A stretch of 64,000 nt of DNA from Blastobasis lacticolella (Eukaryota > Arthropoda > Insecta > Lepidoptera > Blastobasidae), in NCBI GenBank assembly GCA_905147135.1, contig LR990048.1, forward strand, positions 2,030,563-2,094,562. The letters run 5' to 3'. This document shows, one piece after another, positions 44,010 to 54,439 of the stretch (positions are counted from its first letter, which is position 1; every line of letters starts with the position of its first letter). The notes below the pieces were generated by a model that was not told where the DNA came from, did no database searches, and was given only the letters and a program-made list of their open reading frames with translations. A program made the position numbers and the translations under genes.

Positions 44010-44339
44010 GACTGCTAGTTGTTCATATTTTTAAATCGTCTCAGAAAACAGCTGACAAGCACAGCAGTGACCACTATTAGCTACCAAAACAGTGAGCTAC
44101 CATCGTTACGTCAGAGTCACATTTAAAATTATTCATCCATCATATCATCCACGAATGTCCAAATCGGAAATACACTGGAGACTCTTTGGACTTGTTCTCT
44201 TCTGATGAAAACGCAGCCCGCTTGTAGTTTTAATGTTCATTAATAATACCTAGTTTATAATTAGCGACTCGGCCATTAATGCCATACGAATAAATAAATA
44301 AATTTGTTTATTCATTTATTCGGTTGGAAAATATATATA

Positions 44340-44560
44340 AACTAGTGGACGCGGCACGCCTGCGTTCGCGTGGCGTCCTACCCCTACATACACCTACTCT
44401 ACCCTTACCTACCCTTTTTTCTTGCTTAAACTTCCACTTGATACACTCTATCTATTGGTGGAAACCGCATTAAAATCCGTTGCATAATTTAAGCCTACAT
44501 AGATACTTAAGGACAGACGGTGGGAAGCGACTTTGTTTTATACTATGTATCTATAGCTAT
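44340..44560. repeat. Family D LINE fragment
   Basis: ACTAGTGGACGCGGCACGCC, GTTCGCGTGGCGTCCTACCC, ATACACTCTATCTATTGG and AACCGCATTAAAATCCGTTG. Confidence 0.6.
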
Positions 44561-44748
44561 ATCTAAAACACTTTCATGTCGACATTAAAAATATTTTCAC
44601 AATTGTTTCACTTGGATATTTATGGTCTCATTCCCAGACCAGATGTGATTTAAAACCATTTGAAACTGCGTGAGGACATTGCAAATGGGACTATTTGCTA
44701 CCAAACCGTATTTACGAATCACAGCTTGGAGAAAAAAAAACATTTTGG

Positions 44749-44876
44749 CAACAATATCCCGGTTATGCACTCGCGCGCGTTTGCCCGGGGTCCCCCTGGA
44801 TTTAGACCCTGTTAACAGGAGAAGCTGCCTGACCAGAATAGATCATGGTTACACATTCTGTCGCCTGAATGCTTGG
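44749..44876 (-). repeat. SINE-A fragment
   Basis: CCCGGTTATGCACTCGCGCG, CCCTGTTAACAGGAGAAGC and GATCATGGTTACACATTCTG: 3' half only, ending about 80 bp before SDR exon 3. Confidence 0.68.
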
Positions 44877-44957
44877 AGATTGCTCTGGATATTAATTCGC
44901 CTCTTATCATCACTTATCCCCGTAGACCACCCGATCTAAGCTTACTACCTTTCACAG

Positions 44958-45211
44958 GTTACCCAAGGCCTCGACCTGGCAAACAAGACCTGCCTCATCA
45001 CGGGAGGAAACTGCGGTATAGGCTTGGAGATCATACGCACGCTGGTGTCCAGGAACTGTGACGTCATCATGGCCTGCCGCAACGCCTACACGGCGCTGTC
45101 TGTCACCCAGAACATGAAGAAAAGCAACGAACGGATGCTCATCTACGAGACGAACCTCGCTTCTCTGGATTCCGTGAAGAAGTTTTGCGATAAGATGGTC
45201 GAGGATGACAA
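44958..45211 (+). CDS. WWOX-like SDR gene, exon 3 (cofactor-binding half)
   Basis: 254 nt. Acceptor CCTTTCACAG, donor AA|GTTAGT at 45212. It encodes the N-terminal Rossmann strand and the glycine-rich nucleotide loop (CLITGGNCGIG, residues 66-76; pattern TGxxxGIG), then VIMACRN (the CRN typical of NADP-preferring members) and NLASLDSVKKFCDKM. These match the classical SDR fold and, in layout, the SDR domain of WWOX. The enzyme is expected to be an NAD(P)(H)-dependent oxidoreductase; the substrate cannot be inferred. Confidence 0.93.
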
Positions 45212-45225
45212 GTTAGTATATAAAG

Positions 45226-45480
45226 ATGTTGATCATTTGACAACTAAGTGGTTCAGTGGTTTTCCCGGGTTCGATTCCGGGCCAAGCAGAAATTGAAATG
45301 ATGAATTTTAGTAAAAAAATCTTTTTTGTGTTGGGAGCTATATTATGTATAAGATATAAGTAATAAGTTATCTAGCATCCATAATACAAGCTAAGCGTAT
45401 TTTGGGACTAGATCGGTGGTGGTAGATAGGCGGTGTGTGAATTATTGTCCAACCATATTTATTTATTTTTGACGGAGTGG
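45226..45480 (+). repeat. SINE-F copy in SDR intron 3
   Basis: Starts only 15 nt after the exon 3 donor. Head GACAACTAAGTGGTTCAGTG, B box GGGTTCGATTCCGGG, body TTTGTGTTGGGAGCTATATT and tail GTCCAACCATATTTATTTAT. Confidence 0.75.
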
Positions 45481-45871
45481 GAGAATGTTTGCATAGTCTC
45501 ATCTTGCCACCATATTTTGGTAAAAATTTGACGAATCAAAACCATAGCGATTTAGATAAAATCGTAGTCATACCTAAAGGATTTATCAATATTTTGGCAG
45601 ACTTTTTATAAAAATGTCGACAATTTATATTCTCATTTTTGAAGAAGCCTAGCCTAATAGGACATCCTAAAAATATTGACTGATCTAATTGACTGGGCTA
45701 ATTTGTCCTTGATCCCGAGATCGAAAAAATGGAAATATCAAATAATAATAATAATTTCAGACATTAACAAAGTATATGTAGTATACAAATAGTGTATCTA
45801 ACTTATACTATAATTTTTTACCCGCAATCACCACACTTATTGGTATCAACAAGTTGACGTTACACTTTCAG

Positions 45872-46051
45872 GAAACTCGACATGGTAATCCTAAATGCCG
45901 GCATTTTCGGATTACCGTGGTCGCTAACCACGGATGGCTTTGAGACAACGTTCCAAGTTAACTTCTTGAGTCAATATTATATCATCCAGCAACTTGAAAA
46001 GATATTGGCAGATGACGCGCGAGTGGTGTGGCTGTCCTCCGATTCTCACAG
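45872..46051 (+). CDS. WWOX-like SDR gene, exon 4 (NAG motif)
   Basis: 180 nt. Acceptor ACACTTTCAG, donor AG|GTTGGT at 46052. It encodes DMVILNAGIF (NAG motif, residues 147-149), LPWSLTTDGFETTFQVN, then VVWLSSDSH (residues 190-198) with the catalytic Ser region (S194/S195). The segment LPWSLTxDGxETTFQVN is nearly the same as in WWOX, the strongest clue to the subfamily. The phase matches both neighbours. Confidence 0.93.
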
Positions 46052-46084
46052 GTTGGTCGATAACGTTATATTAAGATACTAGTT

Positions 46085-46290
46085 TTTTTATGGCATAGGC
46101 AGACAAACAGGCAAGCGGGCCAACGATAAAAAGTTACCAGTCGATCACAGCAACTATATGATATCAGAGGTATCACATATGCATTGCGAAACTCTAAAGA
46201 GACCTCTAATATACCTCTTGGATGATCTCATGTCATGGTCCAAAGGAAACACAGTAAGAAACTACAGTGAGAAATGTTCTTACGAACGTT
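46085..46290 (-). repeat. Family B fragment in SDR intron 4
   Basis: GCATAGGCAGACAAACAGGC, AAGCGGGCC, TCTAATATACCTCTTGGATG and CATGTCATGGTCCAAAGG, as in 12893-13190. Confidence 0.62.
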
Positions 46291-46379
46291 GCGAAATGTG
46301 CGACATTGGCCATTGGATAAGCACCCTACTTACGATACTGAGGCAGAGCCGATCTAGGAGGCAGCTAGACGTATAAATA

Positions 46380-46455
46380 AAATCGCTTTTAGGATGTGGG
46401 GGCGTGGTCGGATGTCCGACCAGTAGGCTCGCTCGCACATCCGAGAAGCGACGTA
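46380..46455. repeat. Nested inverted repeat in SDR intron 4
   Basis: Outer arms 46383-46398 and 46436-46451 match at 14 of 16 positions (TCGCTT and GGATGTG against CACATCC and AAGCGA). Inside is a perfect small palindrome GGTCGGATGTCCGACC. Confidence 0.6.
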
Positions 46456-46668
46456 AGGATTTTTATCAACTAGTGTCCGACCAAAAGTCAAATTGTGGCT
46501 GATGCCAAAGTCGAAGGCTTTAAACCTCTAAGAAATAGCATTCTTAAGAGTATATAAAAATTAATACTTGAGAGTATACCAATATATATGTAAGTATAGT
46601 GACGCACTTCACTAGATTCGTAAAAGCTTGACGTAAAAACTTGATGGACCCTTAATTTTAATTTCCAG

Positions 46669-46936
46669 ACACGTCAAATGGAGCGCTGTGAACGCCATAG
46701 CACCGACACCTGACCTGATCTCCCTACCAAAGGAAGACTACACCGCAATAAAGGCGTATAACGTCTCCAAGCTGTGTGGTCTTCTGTCCATGCATTACTT
46801 CAGTTACCGATGGGGGAAGACAAAGAGGTCCATATTCTGTGCCGATCCAGGATTCATTGCGAAGACCAACTTGTATCGCAATTGGAAGTTTTACGCAGCA
46901 TTGAGCCAGGGTCTGATTCCTTGGAGTAGGCCAGCC
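46669..46936 (+). CDS. WWOX-like SDR gene, exon 5 (catalytic Tyr/Lys)
   Basis: 268 nt. Acceptor TAATTTCCAG, donor GCC|GTGAGT at 46937. It encodes the active site YNVSK (Tyr229, Lys233) in IKAYNVSKLCGLLSMHYF, and the post-catalytic DPGF segment (CADPGFIAKTN) in the place where most family members have a HPG or PG motif. It exits in phase 0. All catalytic residues expected for an active classical SDR are present. Confidence 0.93.
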
Positions 46937-46958
46937 GTGAGTAGAGATTTTTGTTCAG

Positions 46959-47131
46959 TGATAATCATCTCGGCGTCTATGATCCGGTTATACTTTCGCA
47001 CACGAGAGTCCGAGGTTCACCCTGATCATGATCCAGGATTTGGCAGATGAGGTAAAATAATTACAGTAGAGCCACTGCAATCTGACCTCCGTGACCCTGT
47101 TTATAGGTATAATCAGATTGGATCATGGATA
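46959..47131 (-). repeat. SINE-A 3' half in SDR intron 5
   Basis: AATCATCTCGGCGTCTATGA, CCCTGATCATGATCCAGGAT and CTGACCTCCGTGACCCTGTT, beginning about 20 bp after the exon 5 donor. Confidence 0.72.
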
Positions 47132-47255
47132 ATATATTATAGAATTAAATTATTTAATAAATGAAAATTGCTTAAATTTTTATACATTGTCTTATAAATG
47201 AAAACTAACTAATCCGATTCGTAAGTAAAATAAATATTTTGCGTATTTTATACAG

Positions 47256-47540
47256 AACCACGCCGCTGCGACCCCGGTTTTCTGTGCCACGGCGCCTTCG
47301 CTACGTGGACACACCGCCGTCTTCATGAAGGATTGCTACCCTAAAGCTGAGAGCGATTTAGCCAAGGACTTCCATCTATCCGTGAGGGTGAATGACCTAC
47401 TAAGATCTCTGCTTTACGACCGTTTTATCACTACCGAAGTAAACGTTCCCCAGCTGTTACAAACAGCTGATGCCGATACGGATTCGGAGACCAAAACTGA
47501 AGACAAGGAGCCTCCAGTTGCGATGCGTCAATCGATATGA
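47256..47540 (+). CDS. WWOX-like SDR gene, last exon
   Basis: 285 nt from acceptor TTTTATACAG to the stop TGA at 47538-47540, phase 0. It encodes NHAAATPVFCATAPSLRGHT followed by FMKDCYPKAESDLAKD, equivalent to the AAATxxYCA...G.YF.xC end of WWOX-type SDRs. A Ser/Thr/Glu/Asp-rich tail of about 35 residues follows (ADADTDSETKTEDKEPP). The acidic tail is beyond the usual SDR fold. Whole spliced protein: 382 residues. Confidence 0.92.
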   Translation, partial: NHAAATPVFCATAPSLRGHTAVFMKDCYPKAESDLAKDFHLSVRVNDLLRSLLYDRFITTEVNVPQLLQTADADTDSETKTEDKEPPVAMRQSI

Positions 47541-47583
47541 AACTGGTAGGTTGTATTGGTTACTTTTAATATTTATAACGTGC

Positions 47584-47589
47584 AATAAA
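47584..47589 (+). terminator. PolyA signal of the SDR gene
   Basis: AATAAA 44 nt after the stop codon, followed by a GT-rich stretch (AAAATGTGAAATGTGAG). It gives a very short 3' UTR. Confidence 0.65.
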
Positions 47590-47599
47590 TGAAAATGTG

Positions 47600-48240
47600 A
47601 AATGTGAGACTTCATTATTATACGCAGATACCTATTTTGCTATCTTATATCTCTCAATATGTAACTGTGGAGGTGAGATGGTTAGCCATCGCACTACAAT
47701 TTCATATTTCACCATTTCTCAGCCATATGACGTTGAAGTTACGAATCTCGGTGTTAGTAAGTAAACTCTCTAATATTAACGGATGACCACCACCCGCCTG
47801 GAAACTGGAGAGCATTCAAGAATAAATCGAGGCCAGCCAACAGTGAAATGTTGCTCCTAATGATTTTTGCTTTTTCTTTTCATCGCGAAGAAAAAATAGA
47901 TGCGCTAGAAAAGTAAACCGCCCGGGGAGTTAATGGAGTTACGGACTGATCTAAAACAGGTGTTGGAAAAGTTTTAACCGAATTGTAGAAAATGTGCGAT
48001 TGTGTATGTTGCTCGGGATGTTTTGCTGGTCGGGCTGTTGTGTTGACCCTAGGATTGGGGCTAGCAGTAATTTGCGAAATACCGTAGATTGGGGTTACCT
48101 TGATTTGTGGGGTCATATTTATCGCTTTCGTTTCTCTATTTAGTACTAAATGCCATTTTATATGTGTCGTCTCATGAAACTATAGCGTGCTTTGTTAGCT
48201 TGAAAATGACATTTATTAAAATTAATTTAGAAATGTCTTT
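47600..48240. other. Intron sequence, no gene seen
   Basis: A somewhat GC-balanced stretch at 47880-48130 has a 78-codon open frame on the minus strand with no recognisable domain. It may be an old retroelement piece, but I could not match it to any family here. Confidence 0.35.
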
Positions 48241-48244
48241 AATG

Positions 48245-48585
48245 TGGTGGCTACCGTGCGCAAAGTACCAGATCTTGACCATGATCCGAGATTTGGAAGA
48301 TTTCTTTTTTAGTTTTTAGAAGATTTTTAGTTACAGACATCTGAGCTCCGTGACCCTGTTAACAAGAGAACCTACCAAATAGGATCATGACATTCCAGTC
48401 ACACAGGCACATCCAGTCGCCTGAATGTGCAGGTTTCATCACGATGTTTTCCCTTGCCGTTAGAACATAAGTTAGTGTTTAGCTAATGTACATAAATCAG
48501 GATAGAGTCATTATTTCAAGGGTTCAAACCCGGTACCACCAGTTACGAATCGACTTCCTTAACCACTATGCCACCGACGCTCTCA
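48245..48585 (-). repeat. SINE-A copy
   Basis: TTGACCATGATCCGAGATTT, GAATGTGCAGGTTTCATCAC, TTAACCACTATGCCACCGAC and GCTCTC; the tail end is diverged. Confidence 0.75.
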
Positions 48586-48589
48586 TGTT

Positions 48590-49555
48590 ATGTACACATT
48601 GTATGTTATTACTGTATATTATTTACTCTGAGGCATGACGTAGTATGCCCTGGAATAACCCGAACAACGCATAAAATTAAAATTATTAATTTGAAAACCC
48701 ATAACTCACTTGCCGTAACATAAATCTCACTGATCAAGGGCAATCGAATCGAGCGCTCGCCCTCTAATGGCTGACTTTTCTGCCTCTAGCAATTTACCAC
48801 GAGTGTGAAAGAGACAGATAGCGCACGCGAACACTCGCGTGGAGGCAGCGGTTCATAAATAGGGTCCTAGATACGTGATAAATTCGTGAAACCATTCCTT
48901 ATTCACAAATTTAAAAATTAAAACTTTAAGTTACCTATAACCTAATTTTTTTCTGTAACTGAAATTCCTTATGATATGTCTTATATCATACGGAATTTCA
49001 AACTAATAACTAAAAAGTAAAAAAATACCATTATCTTAAAGTGGCAAACAATGTTCTGCCTGATGGTAAGCAGTTACCAGAATGTTAGTAAAAATCTCTT
49101 TGGCAGTAACTAAGCGTTTCTAAGCGTTTATCTATTACCACTTTCCAACAGGTAAGTCGTCTACTTGATTGTCACGGCTTGAATAAAAAAAATATAACTA
49201 TTATAGCTACTTTATTCAATGAAATAAATGTACATTCATTAGCCTACATGGTTATTATAACATCAACGTAATAACCGTGTTACCTTTCATACCATTGAAG
49301 AGGCTCATCAACCCAAATAAACAAGTTTTGAAGAAAATAAGACTTCAGTAAACAACAAGTCCTAACGGTAAACAAGGTTGAGCTTGCGACCTAGGCTAAT
49401 GTTTTTATGTTCTAGAATAATAAAGCATTTTATAAAATGATAGCTATTACGAGCGACGTCATCTGCGGTGACTCCTATAAACACATCTAAGTAAGTATAA
49501 ATGCTTTCATTTTCAACTTCATTTAATATCGAAATTACGCAGATTTCCGTAATAT
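48590..49555. other. Intron sequence with a short near-perfect hairpin
   Basis: Hairpin at 48960-49000 (18-bp arms with one mismatch, 5-nt loop). Family C scrap at 49035-49090 (AGTGGCAAACAATGTTCTGC). The rest is unrecognised. Confidence 0.45.
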
Positions 49556-49559
49556 TATT

Positions 49560-49805
49560 GACGACCTGACGATCTGAGTGGTTCATTTGGTTAACGTGCC
49601 GGTCACCACGCAGAGGTCCCGCGTTCGATTCCCAGCCGAGCAGAAAAACAAATGATTAATTTTAATTTCTGTTACGGGTCTGAGTGTAGCATGTATATTA
49701 TGTATGTATTTAAAAAAATGTATGAACGTAGTTTATCCACAAGCTTTGCTAACTATGGGGCTAAATGTGAATGTGAATTTGTCCAAACATATTTATTTAA
49801 CATTA
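49560..49805 (+). repeat. SINE-F copy
   Basis: Head ACGACCTGACGATCTGAGTG, B box GCGTTCGATTCCC, linker TTTCTGTTACGGGTCTGAGT, tail GTCCAAACATATTTATTTA. It ends about 100 bp from the claudin-like exon at 49904. Confidence 0.8.
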
Positions 49806-49903
49806 CTTCTCACCGCTAATAAGCAGATTTATTGCACTGTTTACATGATCATGATCTGAAAACCAATCATGTTACTCGTGTAGAAAAAAATATAAGCACT
49901 TAC

Positions 49904-50044
49904 TCATAACTTGATCTCCCTTTGGAGGCCCTGCTGCTGTGGCTGTCGCATTTTGGTTGGCAGGCGGCTGCAGCAGGTACCGGCATATCTCCCAAACACC
50001 GGATTCGCTCCATAGTAGATATCGGTGCGACGGCAGTAGGATAC
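49904..50044 (-). CDS. Claudin-like protein, exon 2 (first extracellular loop, GVW-C)
   Basis: 141 nt, phase 1 in and out. Acceptor CTTTATTTCCAG (AG at 50046-50045), donor GTAAGT at 49903-49898. Joined to exon 1 it reads ...GSG-G-ILLPSHRYLLWSESGVWEIC, giving the GVW (residues 76-78) and Cys81 of the claudin signature. The loop then continues RYLLQPPANQNATATAAGPP to KGDQVM. A possible N-glycosylation site (NAT) is present. Of the three minus-strand frames, only this one both connects in phase and produces the signature. Confidence 0.85.
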   Translation of the reverse strand, partial: VSYCRRTDIYYGANPVFGRYAGTCCSRLPTKMRQPQQQGLQREIKL

Positions 50045-51022
50045 CTGGAAATAAAGTTCAGGTTTGAATTTCACATTTCAATTCAAATGCGGGCTCATCC
50101 TGTTAGCAGTATGGTATGGAACCACAATAGTTCGGTTCAAAAGATACAGATGACACTGTCACGTGCAACTGACTCACGTTGGGAGCCACGTGGTCGCGGG
50201 CTGTCTCTGCAAGAAAGCGAGAGGCATTCGAACGTATTAGCTGTGAGTGAACCGAGCGGTTGTATCGCCAGAGAACCAAATCTTCTTAGCTTTACTACTT
50301 TATTTATTTATACTTCATGCACAAACAGTACATTGGCGGACTTAAAGCTAAAATAGCATTATCTACCAGTCTACCAGGAGAGATAACAGTTGAAAAAAGG
50401 TATTCGGTGCAGGAAGATTACTTACAAGTAAAGATTACACATAAGCTTATTCAACCACAATCAAATTTATAAAAATAAATAAATAATAATAATAAATACA
50501 CTAAAAGTTAAAAGTAGCAATAGATATTTTATTTTACTACTTCCTACTTTGTTTTATGATAAGTTTATTATCATTAAGTTTGCCAAAGTTCATACGTTTT
50601 ATTATATAGCGATTTAAGTGACACATGGTTTGTGTATATTTCTTATCCTAACAATCCGCTTCCCTTAGGTTGCAGATGCCCTGATCGACGGTGACCACAT
50701 TCTGTCAGGTGGATCATCCCTAGGCAACTAAAAAGTTACTGAAGGATGGTATCTACTAAGCAAGCCTGAGGAGCCCTCCAGAGTGGGTAGCACGTGACTA
50801 CGGCTTGTACTTTTCTTCCAAGCAATAATGGAAAGGGAACCGTGATGAATTTCGAGATAAAAAGTATCCAATATCCTAACCTCGCAATTATGAGCTCAAA
50901 TCATACAAGTTTTATTTAAATTCATTCAGTAGTTTCGGAGTGATGTACGGCCAAGATACAGACAGACATACAAAAACGAAAAGTATTACAATTTTGTATT
51001 CAGTATCGTTTAAAGAGTAATA

Positions 51023-51381
51023 ATAAAATCATCTTAACGTTAATGTCCCGGTTGTGCTCTCGAGGACGAGAGCCCGGGGTCCGCCTTGACCATGATCCAG
51101 TATTTGGCAGGTCAGGTAATTACAGTGGAGCGACTGCCATCTGACCTCCATGACCCTGCTACCAGGGTACCTGACCAGATTAGATCATGGTTACACATCC
51201 AGTCGCCTGAATGTGCAGGTTTCATCATGATGTTTTCTCTCACCGTAAGATCATCGGCTAGTATTCAACTAATGTACATAACTCAGAAAACAGTCATTGG
51301 TACATGGCCGGAGCGGGATTCGAACCCGGGACCTCTGGCTAGCGGGTCGTATACTCTAACCGCTCGGCCACCGACGCTCCC
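51023..51381 (-). repeat. SINE-A copy, complete
   Basis: All landmarks are present from tail (AATCATCTTAACGTTAATGT) through CCGCCTTGACCATGATCCAG and CACCGTAAGATCATCGGC to the head (GATTCGAACCCGGGACCTCT, GCTCGGCCACCGACGCTCCC). It is one of the best preserved copies. Confidence 0.87.
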
Positions 51382-52496
51382 GATACGCGAGTATCGTTTA
51401 TAGAGTACACTCCAATAAAAAAAATTAAATATCTACAATGTCCAGAATTAGATTTGTTACAATTTTATTATAAGTATAGATTATTTTACTTTAAACTAAA
51501 TAGCTTTCCACCCGTGTGGACTACACGTTACATCGCGCGCAAGGTTAGAAGGGTAAGTCAAAAAGTAGCCTACACCTTATTCCAGATCCTAATCTAGCTA
51601 CTAACCTCCGTCTTATTCCTAACCCTTATCTGAGTAGTTCTCTACTAAATTTTATCCAAATTCGTTCACACACACAAACTTTTGCATTTATAAACGAAAT
51701 AAACTTTCAATAAGCTTCAAACCGAAAAACTATTCAAGATTTATTCCTACCACACAAATTTGTACTAAGTATTAAAAATAACAAAATCTATATAATAAAA
51801 ATGATTAAACAGAAAATTATAATAATTTGTGCCCACCAGGAAAGGGCAATTTTACCCCTACCTATCAATTTCTTCTTGTTTAACCGCATTAAAAGCTTAC
51901 GTAGATACATAGGGACTTTGTTTTATAATATACCTCTTAGAACTGTACAGTTTCAGCGAAATACACTGATGCAATTATACGCAGATTAGACACGCATCTT
52001 CAAAGTGCCGCTGAAAGAACATTGGTCTACAAACAATTATTGATAGTGTAGTGTTAATGACTCTAGCTTGGCATGGAGCCAGACAGTCCGGTAATTATGC
52101 TTTGGAGTATTTATCGCCTGAGTTATTTGCATAGCACGCCGCGAAAGAAATTGGAGCCGGTTTACGCTTTCATCGTAGTTGTACTTCGGTTTGGCAAAGC
52201 TAAATGCCAAATAGATTCTTTCACTACACATGTTATCGGGTTTGTTACCGCGGTAAGTATTGTTTTACCTCGATATTTGAATGCAGTTGCATGAGTCACG
52301 CGTCAATACTAACCGTGGTAACAAACTCGATAATATGTGTAGTGAGTAGCCACGAAAGACTTACAACCTATAGATTTTTTAATTCTTGATCAGGTTGGAC
52401 TTTGCATTACCTGTAGGCAGTTACTGTAGATTGCAGTTACTTTTACCAATGTCTTTGGCAGAGTAGAATATTTAACAATACAATACATCATCATTA

Positions 52497-52830
52497 TGGA
52501 GCATCAGTGGCCTAATGGTTAAGGGGACCGATTCAATTCCCGAAGTACCAGGTTCTAACTCCAGTGCCGTCATGTACCAATGACTCTTTTCTGAGTTTTG
52601 TTCACTAGCCGATGATCTTACAGTGAGGGAAAACAAGAAATCTGCACGACGACTAATTATATCACCATTATCCAATCTGGTTAGGCTCCCCTTTTTACAT
52701 GGTCACGGAGGTCCAAAGGCAGTCGCTCTACTGTAATTACCTGATCTGCCAAATCTTGGATCATGGTCAAGGCCGATCCCGAGCCCTCGCTCGTGAGAGC
52801 ACAACCGGGATATTAACGCCAAGATGACCA
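52497..52830 (+). repeat. SINE-A copy
   Basis: GGAGCATCAGTGGCCTAATG, GTTAAGGGG, B box GGTTCTAACTCC, body GATCTTACAGTGAGGGAAAA, tail CACAACCGGGATATTAACGC. Confidence 0.8.
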
Positions 52831-52842
52831 CCACAATACATC

Positions 52843-52905
52843 ATCATCATCGTCCTTTCGATCAATCCTGGCTTCTATCAGGGTCCGGTCCTCTAGTAGG
52901 ATAGC
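52843..52905 (-). repeat. LINE 3'-end fragment
   Basis: (CATCAT)n then CGATCAATCCTGGCTTCTAT and CAGGGTCCGGTCCTCTAG; same family as 54966-55131 and 295-360. Confidence 0.5.
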
Positions 52906-53554
52906 TTTTCTAGATTTACCAATGCCTTCGTCTAAAAATGTACGGTGTGTTGGTATTTTACGTGTGAGATAGTAAATACAATTTCTGCAATATCCAAATC
53001 CAAACTCCTTAGTTTTAGAGATTATGACAAAACTGAAGTGGGATATGGAGGAGCCTAATGTCATTAGTGAGCTGTTATGGGCTGTGAACGAACCGATGTT
53101 ATAAATTAATGCAATAAAGAGATTACATACATACAAACATACTAACAGATTACGTATCGGTTAACAAGTTCGTATCGAATTTCTTGTGAATGTCAGTTCT
53201 TCTATCTTATTTTTTTGGATTTCTGTTGCCCTTTCACTTTATTTAGCATTAACACTCCCCCGCGGTTTTAACCCGCGCGCAGTTCACATTTGTGGAAACG
53301 TTCATTTATCCTCTAATAAACTCAGGATTGTGGGAATATTGTAGCTTTATGTTAGTGGTATTTTTAATCTGTGATATTAGTAAAATGTTTTTAAAATCGG
53401 TTCAGTAATCAAAGATTATCTCCAACATAAAACTCTTACAAACACAAGCTTTTCCTGTTTGTAATATTATTTTCCATAACGCTGATATTCCACCGGAAGG
53501 GCGAGAGACAGGACGTTTCATTTAAACTGTAGACTACTAAACGAACACAAAAAT

Positions 53555-53745
53555 TTTGGATTGAGCTTCCTGGAGAGTATAGTATGGAGTTATTCAAGAA
53601 AGAGGTGAAAAGGTTTATAAGGGACCGACACCGCGTGGGTGATGCCCCAGGTATTGCAAACGTTCATATCATAGGCTGCGGTAACTGCTGACTATCAGCC
53701 GACTATGGACCGTAAGCTCATTTGCCACTCTAGTTGTATATTAAA
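53555..53745 (+). repeat. LINE 3' end, family C
   Basis: ATTGAGCTTCCTGGAGAGTA, ATTCAAGAAAGAGGTGAAAA, GGTGATGCCCCAGGTATTGC, CATAGGCTGCGGTAACTG; diverged relative of 39335-39590. Confidence 0.6.
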
Positions 53746-54210
53746 AAAGATAAGGCGAGAAAACAAAATAATCGAATCTGAATTCGATAACTCGATGGAA
53801 GAGAGCACGAAGAAAGCCAGATGCATCGGGAACATACCCCCATTCGAGCGCAACGGCAACAAACCGGCAGTTTACGACAGAAACGTCAAATCAACATGTT
53901 AGTAATGTAGTAAATATTTATAGCCGCATTTCCAGGAAGAGTACTCAAGCGCAGATGCAGCAGCTGACTCTAGTATTTCCGGAACACAATGCGTCTGCAA
54001 GCGTACACGACTACGCGTGCGGTACGAAGACGCAACCAAAAATAGACCAAAGGACGTTGAACTCGGGCGATACTATTATAGTTGCTATTATGAATAATAG
54101 GGCCATATCGTAGCAAGGTTGGAATGGCGGTTAAAGGTTACTCTGTTTGCTAATGTTCTTATGTCGTCGTTTGCCAGTCGATGGGGGTGTTCAGATAACT
54201 TTGTAACAAT

Positions 54211-54437
54211 CATAATCATCTTGGCGGTAATGTCCTGGTTGTGATCTCGCGTGCCCGGGGTCAGTCTTGACCATGATCCAGGATTTGGCAGATCAGGTAA
54301 TTATAGTGGAGCGACTGCCATCTGTCCTCTGTGACCCTGCTACCGGGGGAACCTGATCATATTGGATAATAGTTGCACATTCAATCACCTAAATGTGCAG
54401 ATTTCACAGCACAAACGCCGGGACATTAGCGCCAAGA
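54211..54437 (-). repeat. SINE-A fragment with an inverted second tail
   Basis: It starts as an antisense SINE-A (CATCTTGGCGGTAATGTCCT, GTCTTGACCATGATCCAGG, ATCACCTAAATGTGCAG). Near 54403 it switches to the sense-strand tail (CACAAACGCCGGGACATTAG, CGCCAAGATCATC), which then abuts the family G copy. Confidence 0.7.
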
Positions 54438-54439
54438 TC

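Larger units (their letters stand above)
42660..44957 (+). other. Intron 2 of the SDR gene
   Basis: 2.3-kb intron holding a SINE-A copy (43497-43732), a 101-bp tandem duplication (43808-44009), a family D fragment (44340-44560) and a SINE-A fragment (44749-44876). Confidence 0.7.
21213..49903 (-). other. 28.7-kb intron of the claudin-like gene containing the SDR gene
   Basis: Bounded by a GTAAGT donor (49903-49898) and a TTTCAG acceptor (21214-21213), phase 1 on both sides. It contains the complete plus-strand SDR gene (41859-47540), a dozen SINE-A pieces, all four SINE-F copies, a Penelope-like fragment and a MITE. A further small phase-1 exon cannot be excluded, because all junctions in this part of the gene are phase 1. 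Confidence 0.75.

Noticed and set aside
49922..50356. A 144-codon plus-strand open frame
   Set aside because: It lies antisense to the phase-matched claudin-like exon at 50044-49904 and shows no domain; it is a shadow of that exon plus flanking intron.
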